Below, one piece after another: positions 1 through 8,639 of a stretch of 64,000 bases of DNA (within the stretch, counting starts at the first letter, position 1; the number at the start of each line of letters is the position of its first letter). The DNA lies in contig URAJ01000005.1 in the NCBI GenBank assembly GCA_900545715.1, positions 1 to 64,000 of the forward strand. The letters are read 5' to 3'. The position numbers and the translations under genes were made by a program. The notes under the pieces are model-generated. The model was not told where the DNA came from. It was given only the letters and a program-made list of their open reading frames with translations, and did no database searches. The stretch is from an uncultured Opitutales bacterium (GTDB lineage: Bacteria; Verrucomicrobiota; Verrucomicrobiia; Opitutales; Intestinicryptomonadaceae).

Positions 1-73
1 TTCTTCTCTTATCCCCTCTTTCTTCCTCATCCCACTGAGTTTGACGAAGAGCGAATATAAATCGATTCCTTAT

Positions 74-982
74 ATGAGAATTTGTCTCTTTTTAGCTGTA
101 ATCACAGCCGCGGCCGCAATCTGCGCAGCTCCAATAGAATCAATACAATATAATCCGCGCGAAGTCTCCGTCAAAATTCCCGACGGCAAAGACGGCTCAA
201 AAGAAATAAAAATACGTGGCGATTGGTTTGATTCCCCCGCCAGCGGAATCGGCGAAAAAGTCATTGGCGGCGATTCCCCCATTTCCGCATACAATAATGC
301 AATGTACTATCTAAAAAAAGGGAATATCGAAAAATTTTCCTCTTTCTACCCAAAAAAAATGCGCGAAAAGATGTCAAACTCCAAGCTTGCATTCATCGAG
401 CAGCAAATCAAAGGCTATATTTTATCCGGAGACTATTGCTTCATAATTTGTACAAACGGCAGTTTTACTCCCCTAAAATTGGACTCCGGCAAATGGACAA
501 TATCCACTGGCAACTTCCCAACTGGGGAATTGGCAAAATACTATCCAATACTCGAATCCCTCAATAATTCGCCACATATCAGAAATTTGAAAATCTCCAA
601 TCCACGCATTTCAAAAAAACCTAACCAAAAACTTCCGGAATTGTGCAAAAAAATAATCGACGATTTTAGGGCTTCCCAAAATCGAGGCGGTGCCACCCGG
701 CAGTTTTATCTGGCGTACATCCGAAGCGCAAATGGAGAAAATCCAAAATCGGAATTTCTAAAACTTTCCGACTCCATGCGCGACCCGCGCGCAAACGTAA
801 AGATAAAAAATCAGGGCGACTCCACCCTGGCGTTCGATATCGACTGCAATTTCAAAGACGCGTCCTACAAGGGCTCACTCGCCCTTCCCGATAAAAACGG
901 CATTGAATGCATTCTGATTCACGCGTTTTGCGACGACAAAAATAAATCGGAAAAAGTTTTTCTAATTCTCTTTTCGCTTTAA
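74..982 (+). CDS. Secreted protein of unknown function
   Basis: I do not recognise this 302-aa protein. It starts with a short basic residue and a hydrophobic stretch ending around ICA, a typical Sec signal peptide, which argues for the ATG at 74 rather than the in-frame ATG at 41. Residues roughly 70-110 (a segment with NNAMYYLKKGN followed by KFSSFYPKKM) resemble the helical start of NTF2/DUF4878-like lipoproteins, but this is only a weak visual similarity. The C-terminal half is beta-rich with no obvious catalytic motif. The gene stands alone, followed 33 bp later by an unrelated membrane protein. An exported envelope protein is the safest statement. Confidence 0.7.
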   Translation: MRICLFLAVITAAAAICAAPIESIQYNPREVSVKIPDGKDGSKEIKIRGDWFDSPASGIGEKVIGGDSPISAYNNAMYYLKKGNIEKFSSFYPKKMREKMSNSKLAFIEQQIKGYILSGDYCFIICTNGSFTPLKLDSGKWTISTGNFPTGELAKYYPILESLNNSPHIRNLKISNPRISKKPNQKLPELCKKIIDDFRASQNRGGATRQFYLAYIRSANGENPKSEFLKLSDSMRDPRANVKIKNQGDSTLAFDIDCNFKDASYKGSLALPDKNGIECILIHAFCDDKNKSEKVFLILFSL

Positions 983-1015
983 AGCATAAGGATACTAACC
1001 TGTGCCAAATGTACT

Positions 1016-1504
1016 ATGAAATTGCAATGGTTAAAAGCGATTATCGCACTGCCGTTTAATGCAACGGTAACTATACCGTTTATAATATTGTTTTTTACAG
1101 ACAATCTATCGTTTTCAAGCGGCGCGCTTCCGATAGTTTTTGGAGCTCTTATTTTTTTTGCGGGATTGTTCCTTGCCGTATGGACAATGCTACTATTTGC
1201 AAAAATAGGCAAAGGCACACTTGCGCCGTGGGCGCCTACTAAAAAATTGGTAGTATCCGGCCCCTACTCGCACGTCCGCAACCCGATGCTCTCGGGGGTA
1301 ATCATGATGATTATGGGGGAAGCGGCCGTTTTTGCGTCTTTGGGGGTTTTCATCTGGGGAGCCGCATTTTTTATAATAAATACTTTTTACTTCAAATATT
1401 CGGAGGAAATCGGGCTCGAAAAGCGTTTTGGGGAAGAGTATGCAAGATACAAAAAAAACGTCCCGCGCTGGATTCCGCGAATTACAAAATGGGAAGATAA
1501 ATAA
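1016..1504 (+). CDS. Isoprenylcysteine carboxyl methyltransferase (ICMT/PEMT)-family membrane protein
   Basis: A 162-aa protein with four to five hydrophobic segments. The central motif GPYSHVRNPM and the C-terminal EE-x-L-x-x-x-FG-x-EY-x-x-Y-x-x-x-V-x-RW-x-P pattern are the cofactor-binding signatures of the ICMT/PEMT/NnrU group of integral-membrane S-adenosylmethionine-dependent methyltransferases. Members methylate prenylcysteines, phospholipid amines or unknown lipidic substrates; bacterial homologues mostly have no proven substrate. Nothing in the neighbourhood identifies one here. The start has no strong ribosome-binding site, but the first hydrophobic helix begins immediately after it. 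Family assignment is good, substrate unknown. Confidence 0.85.
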   Translation: MKLQWLKAIIALPFNATVTIPFIILFFTDNLSFSSGALPIVFGALIFFAGLFLAVWTMLLFAKIGKGTLAPWAPTKKLVVSGPYSHVRNPMLSGVIMMIMGEAAVFASLGVFIWGAAFFIINTFYFKYSEEIGLEKRFGEEYARYKKNVPRWIPRITKWEDK

Positions 1505-1726
1505 AACTTATCTGCATTCTAAAATTTTATTTTTCCAGTTAATTTATTGCCATAAATATCGCAAGATTCTCTGCCAAATAAACTTTCAAAAACGCGCAGT
1601 ATTTGGCAATTACACCATCTGCAATTTACTTCAATTCCATCGCCCCGCTGTAAGACCCGCCGCTGTCAAAAGATTGCGCCGCGTACCAGCCACTCGCCCC
1701 GCACGTAAACTTCACTTTGCAATAAG
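1505..1726. other. Intergenic region without recognised gene
   Basis: Between the methyltransferase-like gene and tRNA-Arg I see AT-rich sequence with no convincing reading frame, no hairpin followed by a T run, and no repeat. A short frame through the tRNA is an artefact of translating the tRNA gene. Confidence 0.6.
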
Positions 1727-1798
1727 CACTCCCGCGGGGACTCGAACCCCGATTAACGGTACCGGAAACCGTTGCTCTATCCATTGAACTACGGGAGC
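1727..1798 (-). tRNA. tRNA-Arg (CCG anticodon)
   Basis: On the minus strand the sequence folds as a standard cloverleaf. The acceptor stem GCTCCCG pairs with CGGGAGT (first pair G-U). The D stem is GTTC/GAGC, the anticodon stem ACGGT/ACCGT encloses loop TTCCGGT with anticodon CCG, and the T stem CGGGG/CCCCG encloses TTCGAGT. The discriminator is G. CCA is not encoded. The anticodon reads CGG arginine codons. Confidence 0.95.
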
Positions 1799-1937
1799 GT
1801 ATATTTTCCCGGCTTTTATGCCTGCGAATTTTGTTGCCCCAAATTCCAAAACATTAAGACTTGTCTTGCAAGCGCAAAAAATTCGGCCATTTTATTTTTT
1901 GTCCGAATAATGAATCGCAACATACAATAAAGGCGTT

Positions 1938-2720
1938 ATGGCAGCTAAAATTTTCGCAATCGCTAACCAAAAGGGCGGAGTCGGCAAGACAACCACCGCC
2001 GTAAATCTCGCGGCTGGGCTCGCGAGGCGCAGAATCAGAACTGTACTCGTTGACATGGACCAACAGGCCAGCGCCACAAGCGCCCTCGGATACGAAAAAT
2101 CCCTCGGCGGCAGTCTCTACCAAGTTCTCCACGGCGAAGGCTCCGCCCGCGACAAGCTCATTCAGACACAGCGCCAAAACCTATGGATAATCCCCTCGGA
2201 AACAGATATGTCCGCAATAGAGGTCGAGCTGTCTGGCGAGGAAAACTACCTCGTGCGCCTTCGCGACTGCCTGAAACCTTTAAAGGAAAGCGGCGACTTT
2301 GACGCCATTGTAATCGACGCCCCGCCGTCGCTCGGCCTACTGTCAATGAATTCGCTCGCCGCCGCGGACTACCTGCTTATCGCCTTGCAGTGCGAATACT
2401 TGGCAATGGAGGGCTTGGGGCAAATTATGGGGGTTGTCGAACAGCTGCGCAACGCGGGCATCAGCGACACCCTCGAAGTCGGGGGCGTTATCATGACGAT
2501 GTACGACTCGCGCACAAACCTCTCGAAGCAGGTGCTCTCAGAGGTTAAAAACTACATGGGCCCCCTCGTTTTCAAGACACTTATCCCGCGCACGGTAAGG
2601 CTCGCCGAAGCTCCGAGCTTCGGCAAGACAATATTTGAATACGCGAAATGGAACGAGGGCGCATTCGCATACGAAAAGCTCGCCAAGGAAGTCGATAAAC
2701 GTTTCGGCCTGCGCCAATAG
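1938..2720 (+). CDS. parA: ParA/Soj-family ATPase
   Basis: A 260-aa deviant-Walker ParA ATPase of the chromosomal Soj type: Walker A KGGVGKTTT at residues 12-20 with the signature lysine, Walker A' DMDQQ, and Walker B VIDAPPS. Family members bind ATP and non-specific DNA and drive segregation of ParB-parS complexes or position other cargoes. The length is typical of short chromosomal ParAs without an N-terminal DNA-binding domain. No parB follows; rnc starts 2 bp after the stop. A parB elsewhere on the chromosome, or a ParA serving another cargo, cannot be separated from this window alone. A TACAAT hexamer at 1923-1928 could be a -10 element, but I see no matching -35. Confidence 0.93.
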   Translation: MAAKIFAIANQKGGVGKTTTAVNLAAGLARRRIRTVLVDMDQQASATSALGYEKSLGGSLYQVLHGEGSARDKLIQTQRQNLWIIPSETDMSAIEVELSGEENYLVRLRDCLKPLKESGDFDAIVIDAPPSLGLLSMNSLAAADYLLIALQCEYLAMEGLGQIMGVVEQLRNAGISDTLEVGGVIMTMYDSRTNLSKQVLSEVKNYMGPLVFKTLIPRTVRLAEAPSFGKTIFEYAKWNEGAFAYEKLAKEVDKRFGLRQ

Positions 2721-2722
2721 CC

Positions 2723-3682
2723 ATGGACTTGCCAAAATACATAAAGCGCCTATTCAAGCCCTCCGTCACGCGCCGCGCAAAGGCGATGCGCAAGGCGAAA
2801 AAAGCGCGCTCAAAGGCGGCGGAAGCAGCCGAGAACGACTTGTTCTCATCTCTTGAAAAAAGCATTGGGTACAAATTCTCGGACAAATCCCTCCTAAAAG
2901 AGTCGCTGACCCACCCCGGCGCGGTCGGTTTTTCCAAAGGGAAAATAAAATCAAACCAAAGGCTCGAATTTCTCGGAGACGCCATTTTGCAGTCTATTAT
3001 AACCGACACCGTCTTCAAAAAGTTCGGCGAACTCGACGAAGGAGAGCTTACTAAGATACGAATAGCATTGACCCAGGGGGAATTTTTAAGCGGATTGTCG
3101 GAGCACATCGGGATACCCCGCTGCCTGATTTTGCCCAAGGGGTGCGAGTCTCTGCGCGACTCCCAAAGCGCCGCCGAGGACGCCTTTGAAGCCGTAATAG
3201 GCGCCATTTACATGGACAGTTCCTTTGAAAAGACCCGCGATGTCGTTCTATCGTGGTACAAGCGCAAGCTCGACGACCTTCCGACGCTCGTCAGCCAGCA
3301 AAACCCGAAAGGCGCCCTTCAAGAGCTTGCCGCCAAGCACGGCGACAAAATCGAGTACAAGCTATTGTCCCAAACGGGCCCCGACCACAGCAAAGTATTT
3401 GAAGTAGAAGTCCGCATAGGCGGCAAAACTTACGCGAAGGCTTCGGCGAGCTCTAAAAAGTCCGCCGAAACGAAGGCGGCGAGGGCCTCCATAAAAGAAT
3501 ATTCCGCCGAATGCGCGCGGGCTGATTCCGGAAATATTGCGCAAAATTCAAAATCAAAAGCGCCATCTGCTAAAAAGCAGACATCAAAATTTACCGGCGG
3601 CACATTCCCCTTCCCTGAAATCACACTCCAACAATCCGAGGGAGCGGCAAAGAAAAAAACAAAAAACGGCAAAAAAGAATAG
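2723..3682 (+). CDS. rnc: Ribonuclease III with N- and C-terminal extensions
   Basis: A double-strand-specific endoribonuclease for rRNA and mRNA processing. The signature helix reads NQRLEFLGDAIL at residues 78-89, with E82 and D86 as metal ligands and E156 in AFEAVIGAIYMD completing the site. A double-stranded-RNA-binding domain follows at about 200-270, including the segment KSAETKAARASIKEY. The usual first Glu of ERLEFLGD is Gln79 here, a substitution seen in other active family members. At 319 aa it is longer than the usual ~225. It has a Lys/Arg/Ala-rich N-terminal extension of about 40 residues and a Ser/Lys-rich disordered tail of about 60, both plausibly RNA-contacting. It lies 2 bp downstream of parA, so the two are probably co-transcribed. 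Confidence 0.95.
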   Translation: MDLPKYIKRLFKPSVTRRAKAMRKAKKARSKAAEAAENDLFSSLEKSIGYKFSDKSLLKESLTHPGAVGFSKGKIKSNQRLEFLGDAILQSIITDTVFKKFGELDEGELTKIRIALTQGEFLSGLSEHIGIPRCLILPKGCESLRDSQSAAEDAFEAVIGAIYMDSSFEKTRDVVLSWYKRKLDDLPTLVSQQNPKGALQELAAKHGDKIEYKLLSQTGPDHSKVFEVEVRIGGKTYAKASASSKKSAETKAARASIKEYSAECARADSGNIAQNSKSKAPSAKKQTSKFTGGTFPFPEITLQQSEGAAKKKTKNGKKE

Positions 3683-3811
3683 TTTTTTCCGACGCGCAGC
3701 CGATAAATATAGATTGGATTCCCAAAGGCCTGCTTTCGCGCCCACTCGAATTGGCGCGCGGCGCGCATTTTGCGCTTCGGTCTGCGGAAATTGCAAAGGT
3801 CCATTTAGAAA

Positions 3812-6800
3812 ATGAGGGTAGCAAGACCCCAAAAAAATAACTCTTCGTTTTATCCCGACGTGCCTCAGGCGGCGTGGGGATATTTTTGCGCGCGCATTGC
3901 GCGTGAAAATCGCGGGAAAATCGTGCTTGCGGTGCTCGATTCCGCCGCGGAATGCGAGTTTTTCTACCCAAAATTAAAGTACTTTTTAAGCCTCGACGGA
4001 AAGCCTTTCGACGTCAGAATGCTGCCGGAACCCCCGCCAAGCTCATCGAGCGACGCGGCCGGATTCGACATCGCGTGCGAGCGCGTTGGAACATTGAGGG
4101 CAATGGCCGCCGCTGGGGAGTCGGACAGGCAGACTTTTGTAATCGCCACGGCAGAGTCGCTCTTCGCGCCCGCGCCAAACCCCGGGCTTGCGTCGTCAAT
4201 CGCGATATCGCGGGGCGTAAAAATCTCGCCGGCTGCGCTGCGCGAAAACCTTGTAAAATTCGGGTACTACAACGAAACTTTGTGCGAGGCGCCGGGGCAG
4301 TTCGCCGTGCGCGGCGGGATTGTAGATGTCTATCCCGTCTCGGCGGACGCGCCGGTCAGAATCGACTTCTTCGGCGACGAAGTAGATTCTGTCAGAAAAT
4401 TCGACCCCGACACTCAGCTTGCGGACCAAAAAATAGATTCGGTTTCGATAGACCCCGTGCCGGAAATCAACGGCGCGCAATCCTCGTGGAACGCGTGCGA
4501 CTACCTTCCAAAAGGCGAACCCGCCGCATGGTTTTTTTTCGAGTCCTCAGCGATAGCCGCGCGCTCGCCCGAACTATTTCTCGAGCCAGAAGATTTGGCG
4601 CACGCGCACCGCGGCTTCGGCGAAGTTTTCGATAGAATCGCCGACTCTTTCGTCGCAGTATCGTCTCTCGACACTCCGTCGGAATCGTTTTGCGAGTGCG
4701 AAAAAAAGAGTTTTCCGGCGGGCTCGATTGCCGAAGTCGCAGCCATATCGGACGAGAGCGCAATAGGCGGCGACAGGTTTGAGTCCGAGACAAAAAGCCG
4801 CGAAAAGTTCGCCGAAAGGCTCGCTAAATGGGGGGAAGAGGGCATCGACATTTTGATAGCCTCGGAGGGCGAAGGCGACGAAAGGCTCGCGCGCGGAATA
4901 TTCGAGGCGGCGGGAAAAACTTTTAAGGGAAAGTTTGTAGCGGGCGGATTCGGAGAGGGCTTTATAATACCCGACTTCGCAGGCAGGCGCCCGGATTGGA
5001 AAATTCTTTCCGAAAACGCAAAGGGCGTCGTCTTTGCTGGCCCGCGCGAAATTTTCGGGAGGCGGCAGAAAACGCGGCTCGAACCGCGGCGAAGAATGTT
5101 GTCGCGGCGCGCGCAAGTTGACCAGCTCCTCGATTTTTCCGAGCTTTGCGAGGGCGACTACGTCGTCCACCTCGGGCACGGAATATGCCGCTACCACGGC
5201 GTGACCAAGCTTGAGACGGGCGGCAAGAGCGAAGAAGTCATTAAGCTTGAATTTGAAGACTCCGCCACGCTGTATTTGCCGCTCCACAAATCTTATCTGC
5301 TAAGCCGGTACATCGGCCTAGACAAGCGCCACCCTAAACTCTCGCGGCTCGACTCAAAATCGTGGACAAGAATAAAGACCTCCGCCGAACTCGCCGCGCT
5401 CGACTACGCCGCCGAGCTCCTTGAGATGCAATCCCGTCGCGAAATTTCAAAGGGGTACGCCTTCCCAGAGGACGACGACTGGCAGAGGGAATTTGAAGAC
5501 GCATTTGAATTTGCCGAGACGCCCGACCAGCTCCGCGCCGCCGCGGAAGTCAAGGCCGACATGGAGTCCGACAAGCCTATGGACCGCCTTCTTTGCGCCG
5601 ACGTCGGCTTCGGGAAGACGGAAGTCGCAATGCGCGCCGTTTTTAAATGCGCGATGGGCGGAAAGCAGGCGGCAGTCCTCTGCCCGACAACAGTTCTTTG
5701 CCAACAGCACTTCATGAATTTTCGGGAGCGGTTCGGGGGGTATCCGATAGTAGTGGAAATGCTCTCGCGCTTCCGCACAAAGGCGGAGGCCGACAAGATA
5801 AGAAAACAGCTCGCCGCGGGCGAGATAGACGTGCTGATAGGGACGCACGCCATGCTGTCTGACTCCACCGTCTTTAAGGACTTGGGCCTTCTTGTAATCG
5901 ACGAAGAGCACAGGTTTGGGGTCAGGCACAAAGAGAAAATAAAAAAGCTTAAAACCGGCGTCGATGTGCTTTCGATGAGCGCAACCCCAATCCCGCGCAC
6001 GCTCTACTTTGCAATGATGGGCGCGCGCACTATGAGTCTAATGGAGACCCCTCCAAAAAACAGATTCCCGGTCGAAACCATTGTGAGGGAGTATTCCCCC
6101 GAAACTGTAAAAGAGGCGATAGAGCGCGAAGTCTCCCGCGGGGGACAGGTTTTTTATCTGCACAACCGCGTCAAGACAATCCACCAGACCGCCGAAGGGC
6201 TGCGGGCGATGTTCCCGAATCTGAGAATAGGCGTCGGGCACGGGCAGATGTCGGAGCATGCGCTCGAAAAGCTGATGTCAGATTTCATTGGGGGGAAATA
6301 CGACGTGCTCGTCTGCACTACAATAATAGAGTCGGGGCTCGATATTCCAAACTGCAACACTATTATAATAGAGGGCGCCGACAAATTCGGGCTCGCCCAA
6401 CTCTACCAGCTCCGCGGGAGGGTCGGAAGGTTCACGAGGCGCGCGTATGCGTGGCTGTTGCTGCACAGGCATGCGGCGCTCGTCGAGAGCGCTCGAAAGA
6501 GGCTCGGGGCGATACGCCAGTACAACAAGCCCGGCGCCGGATTCAGAATCGCAACCCGCGACTTGCAGCTGCGCGGTTGCGGAAACCTGCTCGGCGCCAA
6601 GCAGAGCGGCCACATTGCGGGGGTCGGATTCGACCTGTATTGCGCGCTCTTAAAGCGCGGAATCGCGCTTCTTCGGGGCGAGAAGACTTCCGGAGTGCTC
6701 CGCGCAAACGTCAACTTCGACTTCATACACCTTGGCGAGGGCGAAAAATTCTCGGTGGACGTCTCACAGGCCGACAACTATTTTCAGGAAATAAGAATGA

Positions 6801-7210
6801 GGGAAATATCCGGCAACAACTCTGAGGTTGTCGGGGCGTATATTCCCGAAAGCTACATACCGCAAACCCAGCTTAGAATCGACCTGTACCGCAGGCTCTC
6901 CATGTCCTCCACCAAAAAAGAGCTCGACGCGCTAATGTTCGAGACAAAAGACCGCTTTGGGCCAATCCCCGACCCGTTGAAATTCTGCTTTTACATGGAG
7001 CGCATAAGAATAATAGCCGAGACGTCGGGAGTCTTGGGAGTTGAGACGCAGGGCGCCCAACTGAAAGTTTTGCTGCCCGGCCCGGGCGGGGGAGAATATT
7101 TCAGGCTAAACGGGCATTTTCCCATCTTGACGAAACGCCGCGCCGTCGCCAAACTTCAAGAGATTGAAAAATTTTTGACATACACCCTTCCCAGCATAAG
7201 GAAAAAATGA
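3812..7210 (+). CDS. mfd: Transcription-repair coupling factor Mfd
   Basis: An 1132-aa protein close to the ~1150 aa of characterised Mfd. It has an N-terminal UvrB-like region, an RNA-polymerase-interacting domain around EGDYVVHLGHGICRYHG (about residues 447-461), and a RecG-like translocase. In the translocase, Walker A is DVGFGKTE (residues 597-604, K602) and the DEEH box is at residues 697-700. A C-terminal TRCF domain ends the protein. Mfd removes RNA polymerase stalled at DNA lesions using ATP and recruits UvrA. Start ATG 3812 gives the expected N terminus. The stop overlaps the start of the following chaperone gene by 4 bp (ATGA), indicating translational coupling. Confidence 0.97.
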   Translation: MRVARPQKNNSSFYPDVPQAAWGYFCARIARENRGKIVLAVLDSAAECEFFYPKLKYFLSLDGKPFDVRMLPEPPPSSSSDAAGFDIACERVGTLRAMAAAGESDRQTFVIATAESLFAPAPNPGLASSIAISRGVKISPAALRENLVKFGYYNETLCEAPGQFAVRGGIVDVYPVSADAPVRIDFFGDEVDSVRKFDPDTQLADQKIDSVSIDPVPEINGAQSSWNACDYLPKGEPAAWFFFESSAIAARSPELFLEPEDLAHAHRGFGEVFDRIADSFVAVSSLDTPSESFCECEKKSFPAGSIAEVAAISDESAIGGDRFESETKSREKFAERLAKWGEEGIDILIASEGEGDERLARGIFEAAGKTFKGKFVAGGFGEGFIIPDFAGRRPDWKILSENAKGVVFAGPREIFGRRQKTRLEPRRRMLSRRAQVDQLLDFSELCEGDYVVHLGHGICRYHGVTKLETGGKSEEVIKLEFEDSATLYLPLHKSYLLSRYIGLDKRHPKLSRLDSKSWTRIKTSAELAALDYAAELLEMQSRREISKGYAFPEDDDWQREFEDAFEFAETPDQLRAAAEVKADMESDKPMDRLLCADVGFGKTEVAMRAVFKCAMGGKQAAVLCPTTVLCQQHFMNFRERFGGYPIVVEMLSRFRTKAEADKIRKQLAAGEIDVLIGTHAMLSDSTVFKDLGLLVIDEEHRFGVRHKEKIKKLKTGVDVLSMSATPIPRTLYFAMMGARTMSLMETPPKNRFPVETIVREYSPETVKEAIEREVSRGGQVFYLHNRVKTIHQTAEGLRAMFPNLRIGVGHGQMSEHALEKLMSDFIGGKYDVLVCTTIIESGLDIPNCNTIIIEGADKFGLAQLYQLRGRVGRFTRRAYAWLLLHRHAALVESARKRLGAIRQYNKPGAGFRIATRDLQLRGCGNLLGAKQSGHIAGVGFDLYCALLKRGIALLRGEKTSGVLRANVNFDFIHLGEGEKFSVDVSQADNYFQEIRMREISGNNSEVVGAYIPESYIPQTQLRIDLYRRLSMSSTKKELDALMFETKDRFGPIPDPLKFCFYMERIRIIAETSGVLGVETQGAQLKVLLPGPGGGEYFRLNGHFPILTKRRAVAKLQEIEKFLTYTLPSIRKK

Positions 7211-8202
7211 AAGACACATTTAAGACGATAGCGTTCATTGCGGCCGCAGTATTTGCGGCATCGGCTTCCGCGCAGGGGCTGCTCGGCAACGCAGGCTCCC
7301 AGGAAACGGGCTCCAACGGGATTCTCGCGGTTGTGGAAGACCGCGTAATTACGCGCGACGAAGTTATGAGGGAAGTCGCCCCGTTCATTCCGCAGATACG
7401 CCAAAAGTCGCTTTCGGAGTTTGAATTTAATAAGAGGGTAAGCGACTACATCAGGGAAATCGTCCAAAATATGGTTGACCGCGAGTTAATCGTAAAAGAA
7501 TTCCGCGAAAGGGGCATGTCAATACCGCAGAGCTTTTTGGACTCGCACTTTGAAGACTACATAAAGAAGGAATTTAACGGCGACCGCGCCGAATTTATAA
7601 AATTTTTGCAGGCGCAGGGCAAAACCATAAAGCAGTTCAAGCAAGACCAGGAAAAGGATTTAATAGTAGGCTACATGCAAAATGAGAAACGCCAAACTGT
7701 CGCCGAAATAAGCCCCAAAAAAATAAAGGAATACTACGAGGCAAACAAGTCCAAATGGTACACTCCCGCAAGCGCAAAAATTAGCCTAATTACTTTAAAG
7801 AGCGGCAGAAACGCGACTCTTGAAGACAACAGGAAGCTCGCGAAAGAGATAGTCGCAAAATACAATGCCGGAGAAAAATTCTCAGACCTTGCGCGCAAGT
7901 ATAGCAAAGACGACAGCTCTGCAAAAGGCGGCGAATGGGGCTGGTACAAAAAGGGCGAGCTCAATCCCCTGCTCGACAAGCAGGCGTTTTCAATAGATGC
8001 GGGCAAAATAACCGAGCCTGTCGAAATCGGCGACATGATTTTCATTTTAAAAGTTGAAGAAAAAAAGCCGGACGGCATAAGCCCTATCGACGACGTTCGC
8101 GAACAGATAGAATGGACTATTGCAGAGCAGAACGGAAGGGCGATGTATCAAAAATGGGTCGAAGGACTCCGCAAAAAGGCTTTTGTAAAATACTATAAAT
8201 AA
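7207..8202 (+). CDS. SurA-like periplasmic peptidyl-prolyl isomerase
   Basis: A 331-aa exported chaperone. A signal peptide (residues 1-22, ending ASASAQ) is followed by an SurA N-terminal-type helical domain (about 30-170). A single parvulin/PpiC domain (about 175-290) carries YSKDDSSAKGGEWGWYKKGE and a final VDDVREQI-like segment. E. coli SurA has two parvulin domains, so this is the one-domain variety. The expected role is folding of outer-membrane proteins in the periplasm. Its ATG lies inside the mfd stop (ATGA), and a strong hairpin terminator sits 7 bp after its stop, so mfd and this gene form the end of one transcription unit. Confidence 0.9.
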   Translation: MKDTFKTIAFIAAAVFAASASAQGLLGNAGSQETGSNGILAVVEDRVITRDEVMREVAPFIPQIRQKSLSEFEFNKRVSDYIREIVQNMVDRELIVKEFRERGMSIPQSFLDSHFEDYIKKEFNGDRAEFIKFLQAQGKTIKQFKQDQEKDLIVGYMQNEKRQTVAEISPKKIKEYYEANKSKWYTPASAKISLITLKSGRNATLEDNRKLAKEIVAKYNAGEKFSDLARKYSKDDSSAKGGEWGWYKKGELNPLLDKQAFSIDAGKITEPVEIGDMIFILKVEEKKPDGISPIDDVREQIEWTIAEQNGRAMYQKWVEGLRKKAFVKYYK

Positions 8203-8209
8203 TTGGAAT

Positions 8210-8241
8210 GCGCCCTGCCTTCTTGGCGGGGCACTTTTTTT
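8210..8241 (+). terminator. Rho-independent terminator after the SurA-like gene
   Basis: GCGCCCTGCC pairs with GGCGGGGCAC across a TTCTT-type loop (one mismatch, one G-U) and is followed by seven T. It begins 7 bp after the chaperone stop. Confidence 0.85.
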
Positions 8242-8435
8242 CGCATTCCCGGAAAAACCGGCGCGCGATAGTTTTTCTTCCAGACCGGCATTTGGCTTTG
8301 CAAACATGCTCTTGCAAAGCTCTTTTTTATGTTTTTGAAAAAATGCTTTCAATTCCGCACGCCATAGATAGACAAGCAATGCGCGCGCAGTAATTAAACA
8401 CAATGCCGGGAATCAGCCAGCCTGTTTTTCCCAAC

Positions 8436-8524
8436 GCGTATGCACCGCGATTAAATCTAAAAAGCTTAGGTGACGCAAAGTGATTCCGCCCGCGCATGAA
8501 CTGCGATTAAATCGAATAAACTTA
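8436..8524. repeat. Two-copy 33-bp direct repeat upstream of the GRE operon
   Basis: Copies at 8436-8468 and 8492-8524 match at 27 of 33 positions; the conserved core is GCGATTAAATC followed by AA-rich sequence and CTTA. Their starts are 56 bp apart. They lie 116 bp before the galM start in a 398-bp stretch (8242-8639) with no gene. Placement suggests a paired binding site for a regulator of the epimerase-GRE-transporter operon; this is inference only, as no regulator gene is adjacent. Confidence 0.6.
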
Positions 8525-8639
8525 TGCGCCAGAAAAGAAATTTTACTCGGCAAATACCCTTGCTCGCCAGCCTGCAAAATAACCCTCGTAAAACTTGTTT
8601 TTTCTGGACTCTATAATGTAAAGATTATTAAATAAATTC

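Noticed and set aside
1428..1787. A 119-codon plus-strand frame overlapping tRNA-Arg
   Set aside because: It overlaps the end of the methyltransferase gene out of frame and translates the tRNA gene.
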